Shown: positions 8,429 through 18,160, numbered from the stretch's first letter. The stretch is 60,964 bases of DNA from Desulfosporosinus sp. BRH_c37 (GCA_001516045.1 LOEW01000119.1:1-60964); one strand, 5' to 3'. A program made the numbers and translations. The notes: a model not told the origin generated them from the letters alone.

Positions 8429-10939
8429 TCAAAAAACCTGTTCTAATCCCAACTTACGTATGTGGTCTATCCACTTATATATGTTTTCTGGCTTGTATTT
8501 CTGATCACCGTTCTCATCAATACATTTTTCAAGAGCAAATGCAATTAAAGCGTATTCATTCTCTAGCGAAGTATCAAAAACGCCTTGATCATCTGTATTT
8601 ATCGAAACGGATAATAATGGACTGTCGTTTATTTCATTTGTATCAGTCGCAAGCCCTAAATTATTAAATTTTATGATCGGATGCTGATCATATCTATTGA
8701 TAGTACCAATCAAATAATTAGAAGATGGATTTGATTCTATAGCTATCCCTTTTTGAGCAATTTCAAACTGCATTTTCTTTTGTACACTTCTTACCAAATT
8801 AACATATAGCATATCGACTTTTAAAATAAATTTTTCATTTCCGATTCTTTTAACTTCTTTATTAAAATGATAACAATAATTTAAATTTTTACACATTCTG
8901 TTTAAACGTATGCTATCATGAACCAATCGATTTACTTCATAATACTCGGACTGCAAAATAAATTGACTATTCAGATAAATCTTAAAATCATGATCTGGAA
9001 TCTTGTATATATCCGGCTTGTCGCCACGCAGTTTCCATGCGTTATAAAAACTGTATGTAGAGATTGTAGCTATACAGCAATCATCGTATATCTCATAAAA
9101 TAGATCCTCAAACGTGCGTTCCAGCTTGGATAACAAAGCACCGTTAATATTGATTCCGTATTCTTTTGCTTTTTCTATTAACCAAACGATATTATCCACA
9201 ACATCCTGCTTGTTCATAATAAGTTTATAATTCTTCTGTTGATAATAGGATGCCACGTCAATTCCCAAAGCAAGAGCGTGACCGAGGCGACTACCCCTAG
9301 TGAGGTTGCAAAACAGAATTACTTCGTCAATCGCACGCATCCCGTCGGCAATATCTAAGAAATCCTCTCCAACATGGTATGTTGCATAAAGTTTTATTGG
9401 TTTGCACGATTCACCAAACACAGATTTTGCATTAATATTAATATTTGTCAAATATCGAAAGCTTTGTGCGAAAACTTCAGGGCGACACCCTATTTCATTT
9501 GAACATGCATCAATACCTTTTATTCTGTATTTGCTTTTGCCATCCATCTCCAATAGGGCAACGATTGAATTTGTCCATTTTTCAACACGGTTTCTCAAAA
9601 TATTATTTCTCGGTATATAATCACTATATTTTCCCGTATCAGATTTTTTGGGGAAATGAAGTACATAGAAATGTTTTGGGTTCCTTTTGTTTCCAGAATG
9701 ACGGTCGTAATATTTAATAAACTTCTTATTATCGCTACCATTTGATTTTGGACAAAATCTTGCTTCTAACGAAACGATATTTTGCCCTTTTAACGTTGAG
9801 TTGATTGCCAATCTTACCATTTCATGCTCGTATTGTTTATAATTTTCAATAAATATCTCTTTTCTGTCTTGATAAACAGAGAAATTCTTAAAGCCTATCT
9901 TATCATTTACCTGTATTAACTCGCCTCGAAGTGTATTCTTTATTAGCAAATATATGTAAAAAAAGTTTTTTTGATCTTCGCTGAACTTCCCCTGGAAAAT
10001 ACTCTTCTGACAGTCGTATAAAAACTTGCGTTCACCTGCCAAGACACGATTGTCATTATGATTAATATCTGCATGGCCTTTTTCCAAGGCATAATCTAGA
10101 AAGCCATACTCAGACCTAAGTGCATAATCTTCTTTACACGTGTTAATCAGCAGTTGCAAATTCTTGAGCGACATTACATCGAAATCAGCGATTCTTTTCA
10201 TATCTAAATCGAAAAGTTCAAACACATTATCACACGATTTCTCGTTCTTTACTAAAAAAAATAAATATACCCGAATTAGTGCAGCCACCATGCAGTCATT
10301 ATAAAGTGAAGTTTTTTTCTCTTCTTCTGTACGCAAATATTTTGTGGAGTCTAAAAAGAATTTAATTTGTTTAAATTCTTTTTGTCTTCCCTCTATATGA
10401 TTCATTAAGCATGCCCAACTTAGTGCGAATATCTGGGTGGATCCATTTAAGTGAAAATGATTATCCGCCATGCCCTGATTCAAAATATTATGTAATCGTT
10501 TGTTGTCCGTTTTAATGACAGGACTCCATGCGAAATACTCCGAGTTCTGATTAAAATCCGTGTCAATTTTCGCCAAATATGCAGTAGTAAGCAAATCCTG
10601 CCCCAATTTAAATGAACAGTCTCTCCAACGTAATACTTGCTCGTATTGACATTGCGGTTCACATTCATTGTAAGTAAGAAATACACCTGCCACTTCAGCA
10701 ACAAAATCAAAGATACCGGCATCTCCTCTAAGCTTCTTTTTAAGAAAAACATAAATATACTCCACTTCATCATCCGTATACTGTGGAAAACCATCACGAG
10801 CATACAGGCCAAATATATCTTTGGAAATATTCGAATAGTCATTCCTATCTTTTTTCGAGCTGCTATAAATATCGTCACGAATGTATAAATAAGGGATTCT
10901 CTTAAGTAATACATCCAGGCATCCTCTTTCGATATCCAT
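8429..10939 (-). CDS. rdrB: RADAR adenosine deaminase RdrB
   Basis: Large (836-residue) adenosine-deaminase-fold protein, the deaminase half of the RADAR anti-phage system, which with RdrA deaminates adenine nucleotides and/or RNA adenosines during infection. Deaminase landmarks are all present: the metal-binding HxH (ADNHFHLNGS, about 159-167), HVGED (about 522-526, ADA's HAGE), RLGHALALG (about 551-559), SNPSSNYLIG, and INTDDQGVF (NTDD about 781-784). The length and split deaminase core fit RdrB rather than housekeeping Add. AAGGGGA lies upstream of the ATG. The gene follows rdrA by 41 bases, so the two form an operon. Confidence 0.85.
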   Translation of the reverse strand: MDIERGCLDVLLKRIPYLYIRDDIYSSSKKDRNDYSNISKDIFGLYARDGFPQYTDDEVEYIYVFLKKKLRGDAGIFDFVAEVAGVFLTYNECEPQCQYEQVLRWRDCSFKLGQDLLTTAYLAKIDTDFNQNSEYFAWSPVIKTDNKRLHNILNQGMADNHFHLNGSTQIFALSWACLMNHIEGRQKEFKQIKFFLDSTKYLRTEEEKKTSLYNDCMVAALIRVYLFFLVKNEKSCDNVFELFDLDMKRIADFDVMSLKNLQLLINTCKEDYALRSEYGFLDYALEKGHADINHNDNRVLAGERKFLYDCQKSIFQGKFSEDQKNFFYIYLLIKNTLRGELIQVNDKIGFKNFSVYQDRKEIFIENYKQYEHEMVRLAINSTLKGQNIVSLEARFCPKSNGSDNKKFIKYYDRHSGNKRNPKHFYVLHFPKKSDTGKYSDYIPRNNILRNRVEKWTNSIVALLEMDGKSKYRIKGIDACSNEIGCRPEVFAQSFRYLTNININAKSVFGESCKPIKLYATYHVGEDFLDIADGMRAIDEVILFCNLTRGSRLGHALALGIDVASYYQQKNYKLIMNKQDVVDNIVWLIEKAKEYGININGALLSKLERTFEDLFYEIYDDCCIATISTYSFYNAWKLRGDKPDIYKIPDHDFKIYLNSQFILQSEYYEVNRLVHDSIRLNRMCKNLNYCYHFNKEVKRIGNEKFILKVDMLYVNLVRSVQKKMQFEIAQKGIAIESNPSSNYLIGTINRYDQHPIIKFNNLGLATDTNEINDSPLLSVSINTDDQGVFDTSLENEYALIAFALEKCIDENGDQKYKPENIYKWIDHIRKLGLEQVF

Positions 10940-10965
10940 ACAGGTTGTCCCCTTTTTTGCTTAGT

Positions 10966-10979
10966 CGATAACGTTATCG
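10966..10979. repeat. Perfect 14-bp palindrome in the rdrA-rdrB gap
   Basis: CGATAACGTTATCG lies two bases past the rdrA stop and about 27 bases before the rdrB start. It is too short for a terminator without a U-run. It could bind a regulator, tune rdrB translation, or be chance. Confidence 0.5.
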
Positions 10980-10980
10980 T

Positions 10981-13695
10981 CTAAATATTCTCAACACTAC
11001 TCATTGTGTTATCTACACCATCTATTAAGTGTTGTATCTCATTTACAGCTTTATTGTATCTATCGAGCAACTCCTGGGTGATATTTTCCTTACCATCAAT
11101 TTTTGAGCTTTCCAAATATACCTCACGCACATCATCCATAACCTCGTCATTAAACTTAATCGATTGTAAATTATTTTTATAATATGCAATATTCTGAGCT
11201 AAATATCTTGCCTTTGTTTGCATGTATGATGCAGTACATACTTTCCCTATAGACTTTACTTCCTGAAGTTTGCCGTTGTATATATTCTCCATTATAGAAC
11301 TAATTATATTAAAAGAATTATTTGGTTCTAATGCTATCTTCGCTTCATAACTCATTTTAAAAAACTCAGCGGAGTCCTCATTAAATGCATTTCCCATTAG
11401 GTTTTCTGCGTTGACATCAATGTAATTATTAATTTTTCTAAAAGCATTGGTAACATTTTTCACAAAATTTAAAAAATGTTTTTCAGGCTCATCAGTCACA
11501 CCTTTTCTTAAGTCGTTTTTATCTTCGCAAAAATGTTGAATGTATTCACCAAGTTCAAAATTTGTTACAATTAATGTTATTAAATCAACCTTAATAGCCT
11601 GACGAAATAAAGCAATATATTCTTTATTTTCATCTGAGTTATAGGCAAAAAGCCTCAGTCCGCTCTTCACTTCCAAATAGTCTAAATCAAGGGATGAAAT
11701 AAATATATTATCTATACAAAATGTGGCGGACTTTTTAACCTGGTAATTGTCAGAAATAAATCTCTGCAAATAAATGATGTCAGCATCGTAGTTTTCAGCA
11801 TTTGGAAAATCCGAAAAAAACGTCATCCCGAAAATTGCTTTGACGATTTCTTTGGTTATATGGAAATTATGACTGTAGTATCCTTTTTCCGGATAAACGC
11901 TACCTAACAACTTCCGAGCATCATATTCGTAAACCCCTCGATTTCCTCTTATAGTTTTTTTCTTATTATAGCCCCATAAATCCCCTCCAATAAACTTATA
12001 GATATTATTTGGTTCACGGGCATCGGTTTGATCACCCGACTCAGAATTCTCAAACTGAAGGGCTTGCATTAGAATAATTTTCTGCATAGTGATTGTGTAT
12101 AAAGTTTTTAAAGCAAAAACAAAATTGACCATTTGGCTGTTAATATACCTTACTGAAAGTACTTTCATCAGGGATGTGGCGTCACCGAGCGAATAGCTCA
12201 TTATATTTGTATTTTTTTGTGAAAGCTTAATTTTAAGACTCTCAAACGTTTCCTCAAGTGGGCTGAGAGGAGATCTTTTATCAACCGTATACATTTCCCC
12301 CTTTTCAATAATATCCATTATATCTACACAAATTTGCCTATGCTTTTCAAAAGTATTTTTCGCGCAAAAGTTTCTAATAATTCGTATATTTCCTTCATCT
12401 AGATTATTTGGAACCCATGTATTCAGAATGTAATCTTCAAATAACTTGATATTCTCAAGGCGTATACTGTTCAACTCTTTTTCGTCTCGCGTTTTTACGG
12501 AGTCTTTCAGATCATTCATTTTTCCCAATACGGCTAGAAGATTGACAACTTCTCGTAATGTATTTGGTATGATGTTATGCAAACCGTTTTCAGGTTTTAC
12601 AAAAACTATTTTTGTTTTGTCGTAAATATACCTTAGCAATGTTTTTTCAATGCCCATTTCTTTGTATTCTCCAAGAATATCTTTTCTTTGGTTATCTCCA
12701 CTTCCTTTTTCATTATAGATAAGTCGTATTTCATCATCACCGCTTTGAGAAATCGCACGAATCTCTGGTAGAGTTATTTTCCTACCATCAGGAATAAGCT
12801 TTTCAACATATTTCGCAGCCATAATGGTAGGCTCGTCATCATGAATCCGATGATTCGGAGCAGCAATCAAATGAGAAAATTGCTCTCTATATTCTTTTTC
12901 GACGCAAAGCTTTAGTTGCTCAATTTTGATGGCCATTATGATGATGACATTCGGTACGATAAGATATTTTCTGATCTGCTCTGCAATCTTATAGGCATGT
13001 TTAATATTGATATCTAAATCGTCAATCGGAATTATTAAGCAACTTTTATCTTTGCCCTTCGTAAATATTTCAAGATATAGCTGAACAAGCTTAATAATAT
13101 TTTTTTGAAGCATGGCGCTGTCGCCAATATGAGCAATTTTATCAATGCTACCTTCATAGTCATATTCAAGTTCTTCAAGCTTTTTGGAATTTCTGATTAG
13201 GCAAAGACTTTCATACACCTTTTGAAAAAGAATCAGGATTCTGTTTTTTTGATCCTTCCCCATGGTGGTGTTATCCCCACGATATCTTTCCTCAAATCTA
13301 TTATACATTCGAGCAATAACAACTTCGAGTATGTTGTTCATATCTTCAAATGTTGAAGGGTCAATCGTATCTAGTCTGACGAATTGATATTTCTTGGTGT
13401 TGGTGCCGTACTCGATTATTGATTTCTCTTTATCTGCATCTAACAAGTTTTTAGTGAATGATAACATAGCACTGCTTTTGCCTTGCCCGCGTTCCCCTGA
13501 AAAAGCAATGATATTGTTTAAGTAGTCACCATAGGTTTCATTATTGTTTGATTTATAATGGATTTCGGTCGTCGTCACGATGTCCTCAACCCTTGACGCT
13601 GCTTGATTATACGCATCTAAGAATATATCAGTCTCACCAATGTTCTCAACTTTAATTTTGAACTCATTTCCTTGATCTACAATAATATGCCTCAT
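10981..13695 (-). CDS. rdrA: RADAR ATPase RdrA
   Basis: P-loop ATPase of 904 residues, the sensor/activator half of RADAR. Walker A GERGQGKSS lies at about 67-75 and Walker B CLIIPIDDLD at about 219-228, followed by a VPNVIIIMAIK strand typical of KAP/STAND-like ATPases. The remainder is a long helical region without known motifs. Size, ATPase placement and the adjacent deaminase gene identify it. The ATG at 13695 is preceded by GGGGGAA. Codon use is AT-rich compared with the core genes to the right, in keeping with horizontal acquisition. Confidence 0.85.
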   Translation of the reverse strand: MRHIIVDQGNEFKIKVENIGETDIFLDAYNQAASRVEDIVTTTEIHYKSNNNETYGDYLNNIIAFSGERGQGKSSAMLSFTKNLLDADKEKSIIEYGTNTKKYQFVRLDTIDPSTFEDMNNILEVVIARMYNRFEERYRGDNTTMGKDQKNRILILFQKVYESLCLIRNSKKLEELEYDYEGSIDKIAHIGDSAMLQKNIIKLVQLYLEIFTKGKDKSCLIIPIDDLDINIKHAYKIAEQIRKYLIVPNVIIIMAIKIEQLKLCVEKEYREQFSHLIAAPNHRIHDDEPTIMAAKYVEKLIPDGRKITLPEIRAISQSGDDEIRLIYNEKGSGDNQRKDILGEYKEMGIEKTLLRYIYDKTKIVFVKPENGLHNIIPNTLREVVNLLAVLGKMNDLKDSVKTRDEKELNSIRLENIKLFEDYILNTWVPNNLDEGNIRIIRNFCAKNTFEKHRQICVDIMDIIEKGEMYTVDKRSPLSPLEETFESLKIKLSQKNTNIMSYSLGDATSLMKVLSVRYINSQMVNFVFALKTLYTITMQKIILMQALQFENSESGDQTDAREPNNIYKFIGGDLWGYNKKKTIRGNRGVYEYDARKLLGSVYPEKGYYSHNFHITKEIVKAIFGMTFFSDFPNAENYDADIIYLQRFISDNYQVKKSATFCIDNIFISSLDLDYLEVKSGLRLFAYNSDENKEYIALFRQAIKVDLITLIVTNFELGEYIQHFCEDKNDLRKGVTDEPEKHFLNFVKNVTNAFRKINNYIDVNAENLMGNAFNEDSAEFFKMSYEAKIALEPNNSFNIISSIMENIYNGKLQEVKSIGKVCTASYMQTKARYLAQNIAYYKNNLQSIKFNDEVMDDVREVYLESSKIDGKENITQELLDRYNKAVNEIQHLIDGVDNTMSSVENI

Positions 13696-13832
13696 CCGTA
13701 TTCCCCCATAAGTTACTTTTTTTTAATTGTATTTTCTGCACAATTTATTTTTGGTTATATGTAGCTAGACATTGCCTAGCCATTCCTATTAGGGTATTTG
13801 CCTCCCCACGTGGACATTAACTATCTTGCTTC

Positions 13833-14063
13833 TTAGATTCTACGGATTTTCTCAATATACCTTCTATAAATACAAATATTTGAAAATAGATACAAACCAG
13901 CACCCTGAACCGATTTTGGTAAAAGTGGTGCTGTAATATCTTTTAAAGATTCTGCAAAAAAAGCCTCGTTAACTTCGATATCCAACGGACAAATATTATG
14001 TATCAATAATTCATGACAAATTTCAATTCTGTACTGATAAGATGAAGTGATTTGGAATATCAT
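13833..14063 (-). CDS. Hypothetical small protein or gene remnant
   Basis: An open frame of 76 residues (MIFQITSSYQYRIEICHELL ...) without a good Shine-Dalgarno and without a motif I recognise. It sits between rdrA and the island edge and could be an accessory gene, a remnant of a transposon gene, or chance. It is listed because no other gene occupies 13.7-14.6 kb. Confidence 0.25.
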   Translation of the reverse strand: MIFQITSSYQYRIEICHELLIHNICPLDIEVNEAFFAESLKDITAPLLPKSVQGAGLYLFSNICIYRRYIEKIRRI

Positions 14064-14128
14064 GCGACTTTATTTAATGCAATACCTCTACACTACATGT
14101 AGACAAATGTTAATAGCTTAAACGAAAA

Positions 14129-14153
14129 AAACTCAGGCAAATTACCTGAGTTT
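14129..14153 (-). terminator. Intrinsic terminator at island edge
   Basis: Nine-base perfect stem AAACTCAGG / CCTGAGTTT. Read on the minus strand, TTTTTTTCG follows. Its parent gene is gone. It may have terminated the RNA gene whose remnant lies at 14361. Confidence 0.75.
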
Positions 14154-14360
14154 CATGAATCTTCCCTAACTTGTCAATATCAAAAGGAATATATTATTTT
14201 CCAAATGGAAAAGCATTGAGTACTGCCAAAATTAGATATTTACAAACCAAGCCATAATTGGGAAGCATAACTTTTCCTTCTGCAATTAGAAGCATATCTT
14301 TTCCAAACGGAAATTTTATGGTTCAAACCACACGATTGTATCAATTATTGAGTTATGTTA

Positions 14361-14395
14361 TGGTGGAGGCGAGGGGAATGGAATCCTCCAAAGCC
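14361..14395 (-). pseudogene. ssrA: Decayed 3' end of tmRNA (ssrA)
   Basis: On the minus strand the sequence ends CCCCTCGCCTCCACCA, the form of a clostridial tmRNA 3' end: T-arm 3' strand, acceptor strand, and encoded CCA. The T-loop, expected as GGTTCGATTCC, reads GATTCCATTCC and the T-stem has one mismatch. The upstream tmRNA body and 5' half are absent within the 220 bases before rlmD. It is probably a leftover attachment site. It could also be a decayed tRNA. Confidence 0.45.
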
Positions 14396-14522
14396 CTATT
14401 TAGTCCAAATACTAACATCTATCCTGTCTCCTCAACTCCTATAAAAATAGGCGTTATCTAAGCTGTCAACTCAACCCTATCACCTTTATAGCAGTGGATA
14501 TGTTACCACGTATAATAAAAAT

Positions 14523-14590
14523 AAGGGTTTCCTGGCATTGTAATCTACGGCAGCACAGCCGTGAGATTAGTTCAATGCTCGGAAACCCTT
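14523..14590 (-). terminator. Long hairpin terminator of rlmD
   Basis: A 68-base imperfect hairpin: outer stem AAGGGTTTCC / GGAAACCCTT, then GCATTG / CAATGC, then TAATCT.ACGGC / GCCGT.GAGATTA, around a short loop. On the minus strand it is followed by TTATTTTTATTA. It is unusually long for a terminator. Confidence 0.75.
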
Positions 14591-14614
14591 TATTTATCAG
14601 CATTTACAGCCGCC

Positions 14615-15925
14615 TTATTTCTCCACTCTTGACATCAAGACGACACACTCAACGTGCATTGTCCAAGGGAACATATCCACCGGCTGTACCCTTTCAACTT
14701 CGTATCCCCCCTGAGTTAGAACACCCAGATCCCGAGCCAGGGTTCCTGGATCGCAAGATACATAAATGATACGCTGAGGCTTCAGCTCAAGTAAGCGTTG
14801 CACGACGAGCGGATGCATTCCTGTTCTGGGTGGATCTAAGACAACGACATCAGGCTGCTCATCAATCTTCATCATCCGCGTCTCGACTGTCCCCTTTAGA
14901 AACTCAACATGACCGACAGCGTTATTGTTGACTGCGTTTTTGATGGCATCCTCAACTGCGTACGGATTTTCCTCGATGCCCGTTACCTTCTGGGCCTTTG
15001 AGGCCAGAGCTAATGAGAGCGTCCCAATCCCAGAGTAAAGATCCCAGACAATTTCGTCTCCTGTCAGAGCTGCCTCCTCCAAAACATAAGCGTATAGGAC
15101 GTCCGTTTGAAGCGAATTTACTTGCAAAAAAGATAACGGAGAGACGTCAAAGGTCATGTCGAGAATCGTTTGGCTGAACGCTGCCTCTCCCCATAGTAAC
15201 GCTAAACTACCTTCTGAATCGGTTCCCCAAACAGAGCGAACCCCATCCTTAAAAAGCGCCTCAAAGAATTCTGGATTATTTTCGGAAGATAAATCTTTTG
15301 TTGGCGATCCCTCTAAGAGTATCAGTCCTTCTCCCCTTGTATTCTCCCGAAATGTTAAGGTGTGTATATCCGCAAATCCCTCAGTCAGAAATTCCTCAGT
15401 TAGTCGAATCCAGTGATTCATACGCTCACTTAACAGAAGACAATCCGAGAAATGGACAAGGTCCTTGGATTTTTCTTTGTAATACCCTAATTTACCGGTT
15501 GGTTTGCGGTGAAGACGCGCTTTATTGCGGTAACGCCAGGGGATAGACATCCCGATAATGGGTTTGACCTCAACGCTTACTTTTCCAATTCTAGAGAGGG
15601 CATCCTCAACCCAGCGTTGCTTCCACAGTAGGGTCTCTTCATAAGTCGTGTGCTGTAACTGGCATCCCCCGCAATCTTCAAAGACGGAACAAGGGGCATC
15701 GACGCGTTCAGGCGAACGCTTGATTATAGTCTGAAGCCGGGCCCTTTGCCATTTCTTTTTAGCATCATATACTTCAACCTCCCCGGTTTCTCCCGGAAGA
15801 AGGCCCGGCACGAAGGTTGCGATACCGTTCATATACCCTATACCTGAGCCGTCCGAGATGAGCCGTAGACATTCTAACTTTGGCTTCTCGCCTAAGGCAT
15901 GGTTTTCTAAGATTTTAATGTCCAT
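14615..15925 (-). CDS. rlmD: 23S rRNA (uracil-C5) methyltransferase
   Basis: RumA/TrmA-family enzyme that methylates C5 of a 23S rRNA uridine with SAM. An N-terminal TRAM domain (to about residue 65) is followed by an iron-sulfur cysteine set (CSVFEDCGGCQLQH), the Rossmann methyltransferase core with DLYSGIGTLSLALA, and the catalytic pair DPPRTGMH and YVSCDPGTLARDL (nucleophilic Cys). The start at 15925 (MDIKILENH) is preferred over an ATG seven codons upstream because AAAAAGGAGA lies directly before it. RlmD versus RlmCD cannot be told by eye. Co-transcribed with the CPBP gene 21 bases upstream. Confidence 0.9.
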   Translation of the reverse strand: MDIKILENHALGEKPKLECLRLISDGSGIGYMNGIATFVPGLLPGETGEVEVYDAKKKWQRARLQTIIKRSPERVDAPCSVFEDCGGCQLQHTTYEETLLWKQRWVEDALSRIGKVSVEVKPIIGMSIPWRYRNKARLHRKPTGKLGYYKEKSKDLVHFSDCLLLSERMNHWIRLTEEFLTEGFADIHTLTFRENTRGEGLILLEGSPTKDLSSENNPEFFEALFKDGVRSVWGTDSEGSLALLWGEAAFSQTILDMTFDVSPLSFLQVNSLQTDVLYAYVLEEAALTGDEIVWDLYSGIGTLSLALASKAQKVTGIEENPYAVEDAIKNAVNNNAVGHVEFLKGTVETRMMKIDEQPDVVVLDPPRTGMHPLVVQRLLELKPQRIIYVSCDPGTLARDLGVLTQGGYEVERVQPVDMFPWTMHVECVVLMSRVEK

Positions 15926-15946
15926 GAAAATCTCCTTTTTTACCAT

Positions 15947-16654
15947 TTAAAATCGCTGAATCCATAACGCGGCGGCCATTAAAATATTCCAAGTTCCATG
16001 GGCAACAACTGCAGGCCAGATACTTGCAGATCGCTCGTATAACCATGCAAGTACCACTCCTCCAATTAACAATGGTAGAAATCTGACAAAATCAAAATGT
16101 AATGTTGCAAAAAATAGGCCCGTTAACAGCATTCCTTTACCCCGTCCTAAAGCTCGACGAAGTGGTGGGTAAATTAAGCCACGAAAAAGCATCTCTTCCT
16201 TGATTGGCGCTACCACTCCACCTAGAAAAGCAAGAAGTCCAAATTCCCACTGATAGTTTACCCCTTTTACCGCTACTGTAAAACTTTGAGGGGCTGGGGT
16301 TCCAAATATGTGCGTCAAAACGTTTCCTAATAGGCCAATACCTATAAACAATAAAATTCCCACTACAAATCCCAGCACAACAAAGCGTTTAAGCGGCTTA
16401 ACAAAACCCAGGTCAGAATATGGTCGACGTATAAGGCGTAAAAATATCCAAATAAGGCTGAAATAGATGAGAGCATCCCCTAAGCCGACCCCTATAAAGT
16501 AGAGAATCCCGCGCAAAGAATCCAAGTCATTCGGTGTTTCCAACCATCCAAGCGGATATTCAATTATAGTTACTAGCAAAATTAACAACAATCCTTGCCA
16601 AATATTCCAGGCAGGTTGTCTTGGTGGAATCCGATGCTCAATTCTTTTACCCAT
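15947..16654 (-). CDS. CPBP-family intramembrane metalloprotease
   Basis: Integral membrane protein with about six to eight hydrophobic segments and the CAAX/Abi (CPBP) motifs: KEEMLFRGLIYPPLRR (EExxxR), FATLHFDFVRF (FxxxH) and VVAHGTWN (HxxxN/B). These form the glutamate protease active site in the membrane. The substrate is unknown. Relatives process prenylated or bacteriocin-like peptides or act in stress signalling. The start at the second ATG (16654) is preferred because AGAGG is correctly spaced. Confidence 0.85.
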   Translation of the reverse strand: MGKRIEHRIPPRQPAWNIWQGLLLILLVTIIEYPLGWLETPNDLDSLRGILYFIGVGLGDALIYFSLIWIFLRLIRRPYSDLGFVKPLKRFVVLGFVVGILLFIGIGLLGNVLTHIFGTPAPQSFTVAVKGVNYQWEFGLLAFLGGVVAPIKEEMLFRGLIYPPLRRALGRGKGMLLTGLFFATLHFDFVRFLPLLIGGVVLAWLYERSASIWPAVVAHGTWNILMAAALWIQRF

Positions 16655-16753
16655 TTTACTCATCCTCTATAAATATTTTTCAGATAATGCAATAACATTT
16701 CCTTCCTTTTCCAATTCTAACCGTTACCTTTACGATTGTCCATAAAAATACAG

Positions 16754-16787
16754 AAGAAGGGTCTCTGCAAGCAGAGGCTCCCTTCTT
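16754..16787 (-). terminator. Intrinsic terminator of thiolase gene
   Basis: Stem AAGAAGGG.CTCTGC / GCAGAG..CCCTTCTT with a very short loop. The minus strand then reads CTGTATTTTTATGG. Confidence 0.7.
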
Positions 16788-16838
16788 ACCCATTAATTCT
16801 ACTATGCGATTACTGACGACTTATGCCCGATTAATGTC

Positions 16839-18017
16839 CTAACGTTCAACAATCATGGCGATCCCTTGTCCTCCACCGATACACAGTGTGGCCAATCCAC
16901 GATGGGCATTTTTACGCTTCATTTCGTGCAATAATGTCACGAGAATCCGCGTTCCGGAAGCACCAACAGGATGACCAAGGGCAATCGCTCCACCGTTCAA
17001 ATTCGTTTTCGTCATATCAAGTTGTAACTCTCTAGCACATATTAAAGTTTGAGAAGCAAATGCTTCGTTAGCTTCCACTATATCCATATCTTCAATTTTC
17101 AGTCCGGCTTTTTCTAACGCCTTACGGCTTGCTGGGATGGGACCGGTTCCCATAATCAGCGGATCTACACCTGCTGAGCCCCATGATGTGATGGTCGCCA
17201 AAGGTGTCAAGCCGAGTTCCAGAGCTTTCTCTTTCGCCATAACGACAACCGCAGCAGCCCCGTCATTAATCCCCGAAGCATTTGCAGCAGTAACGGTACC
17301 ATCCTTTTTAAATGCACCACCTAGTTTTGCCATGGCTTCATAGGTTGCACCAAAACGTGGAAATTCATCTTGAGAGACAATGATCGGATCTCCTTTGCGT
17401 TGCGGAATGGACACGGGTACAATTTCCTCTTCAAAGTTTCCAGCTTTAATGGCCGCTTCTGCACGATTTTGGCTCAACACTGAATGACGATCTTGTTCTT
17501 CACGGGAAATACCAAACTTTTCTGCGATGTTTTCAGCCGTTACGCCCATATGAATATTGTTCATAGCATCTGTTAATCCATCAACAATCATAGTATCAAT
17601 AAGAGTACTATTGCCCATCCGATAACCTGTACGAGCTTTGGGAATAGCATAAGGAGCTAAAGACATGCTCTCCATCCCACCAGCTACAACAATATCAGCA
17701 TCCCCGGATATAATGGCCTGAGCGGCACAAACTACAGTTTTAATTCCAGATCCGCATACTTTATTAAGTGTCCAGGATGGAACTTCCTGAGGAATTCCGG
17801 CTTTAATGGACGCTTGACGAGCGGGATTTTGTCCTAGCCCACTTTGTATAACGTTACCCATAATGACCTCATCAACCTGGTCAGGTGTAATACCTGCTCT
17901 TTTTATCGCTTCCTTGATGGCCAGTGCACCTAAATCTACGGCTGGAATTTGCCCTAATTTCCCTAAAAAAGAACCAACAGGTGTACGCACTGCACTCACT
18001 ATAACAACATCTCTCAT
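16839..18017 (-). CDS. thlA: Acetyl-CoA C-acetyltransferase (thiolase)
   Basis: Condenses two acetyl-CoA to acetoacetyl-CoA, or the reverse. 392 residues, standard for the family. Active-site Cys is in [11 protein letters not shown] (about 88), GxxH in [14 protein letters not shown] (about 345-358) and the second Cys in LCIGGGQG (about 378). TAGGAGATGA precedes the ATG. Last gene of the crt/hbd/thl group, all on the minus strand, which together cover the early steps of butyrate formation or of beta-oxidation. No bcd-etfBA is seen. Confidence 0.93.
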   Translation of the reverse strand: MRDVVIVSAVRTPVGSFLGKLGQIPAVDLGALAIKEAIKRAGITPDQVDEVIMGNVIQSGLGQNPARQASIKAGIPQEVPSWTLNKVCGSGIKTVVCAAQAIISGDADIVVAGGMESMSLAPYAIPKARTGYRMGNSTLIDTMIVDGLTDAMNNIHMGVTAENIAEKFGISREEQDRHSVLSQNRAEAAIKAGNFEEEIVPVSIPQRKGDPIIVSQDEFPRFGATYEAMAKLGGAFKKDGTVTAANASGINDGAAAVVVMAKEKALELGLTPLATITSWGSAGVDPLIMGTGPIPASRKALEKAGLKIEDMDIVEANEAFASQTLICARELQLDMTKTNLNGGAIALGHPVGASGTRILVTLLHEMKRKNAHRGLATLCIGGGQGIAMIVER

Positions 18018-18126
18018 TATTAGTCATCTCCTACCTAAAATATTCAAACTCTCTAAAACTCCAAACTAAAAAGTCGCTCGATTTAGCAAACCTTAATGCA
18101 ATAGCCTCTAGTTGGGCGATAGAACA

Positions 18127-18160
18127 TCGTGCATCGTACATCGCGCCTCGTGCCTCGCAC
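18127..18160. repeat. Short degenerate tandem repeat between crt and thl
   Basis: Alternating units of CATCGTG/CATCGTA and CCTCGTG/CCTCGCA (about seven bases each) just after the crt stop. They give a purine-rich GAGGCACGAGG pattern on the other strand. This may be a simple-sequence repeat rather than a gene signal. Confidence 0.5.

Larger units (their letters stand above)
14064..14614. other. Island boundary, non-coding
   Basis: No gene. It contains two terminators, a tmRNA-like remnant, and two similar short palindromes, TTTTCCAAATGGAAAAG near 14200 and CTTTTCCAAACGGAAA near 14300, which could be transposon-end binding sites. Confidence 0.45.

Noticed and set aside
10480..10914. 144-codon minus-strand frame inside rdrB
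   Set aside because: Out-of-frame shadow of rdrB, which has complete deaminase motifs in the other frame.
14361..14440. Intact tRNA or tmRNA gene
   Set aside because: Only the last 35 bases fit. The T-loop and stem are damaged and the 5' half is missing, so it is called a remnant.
14258..14461. Plus-strand frame at the island edge
   Set aside because: It crosses the tmRNA-like remnant and palindromes, has no motif and is probably chance.
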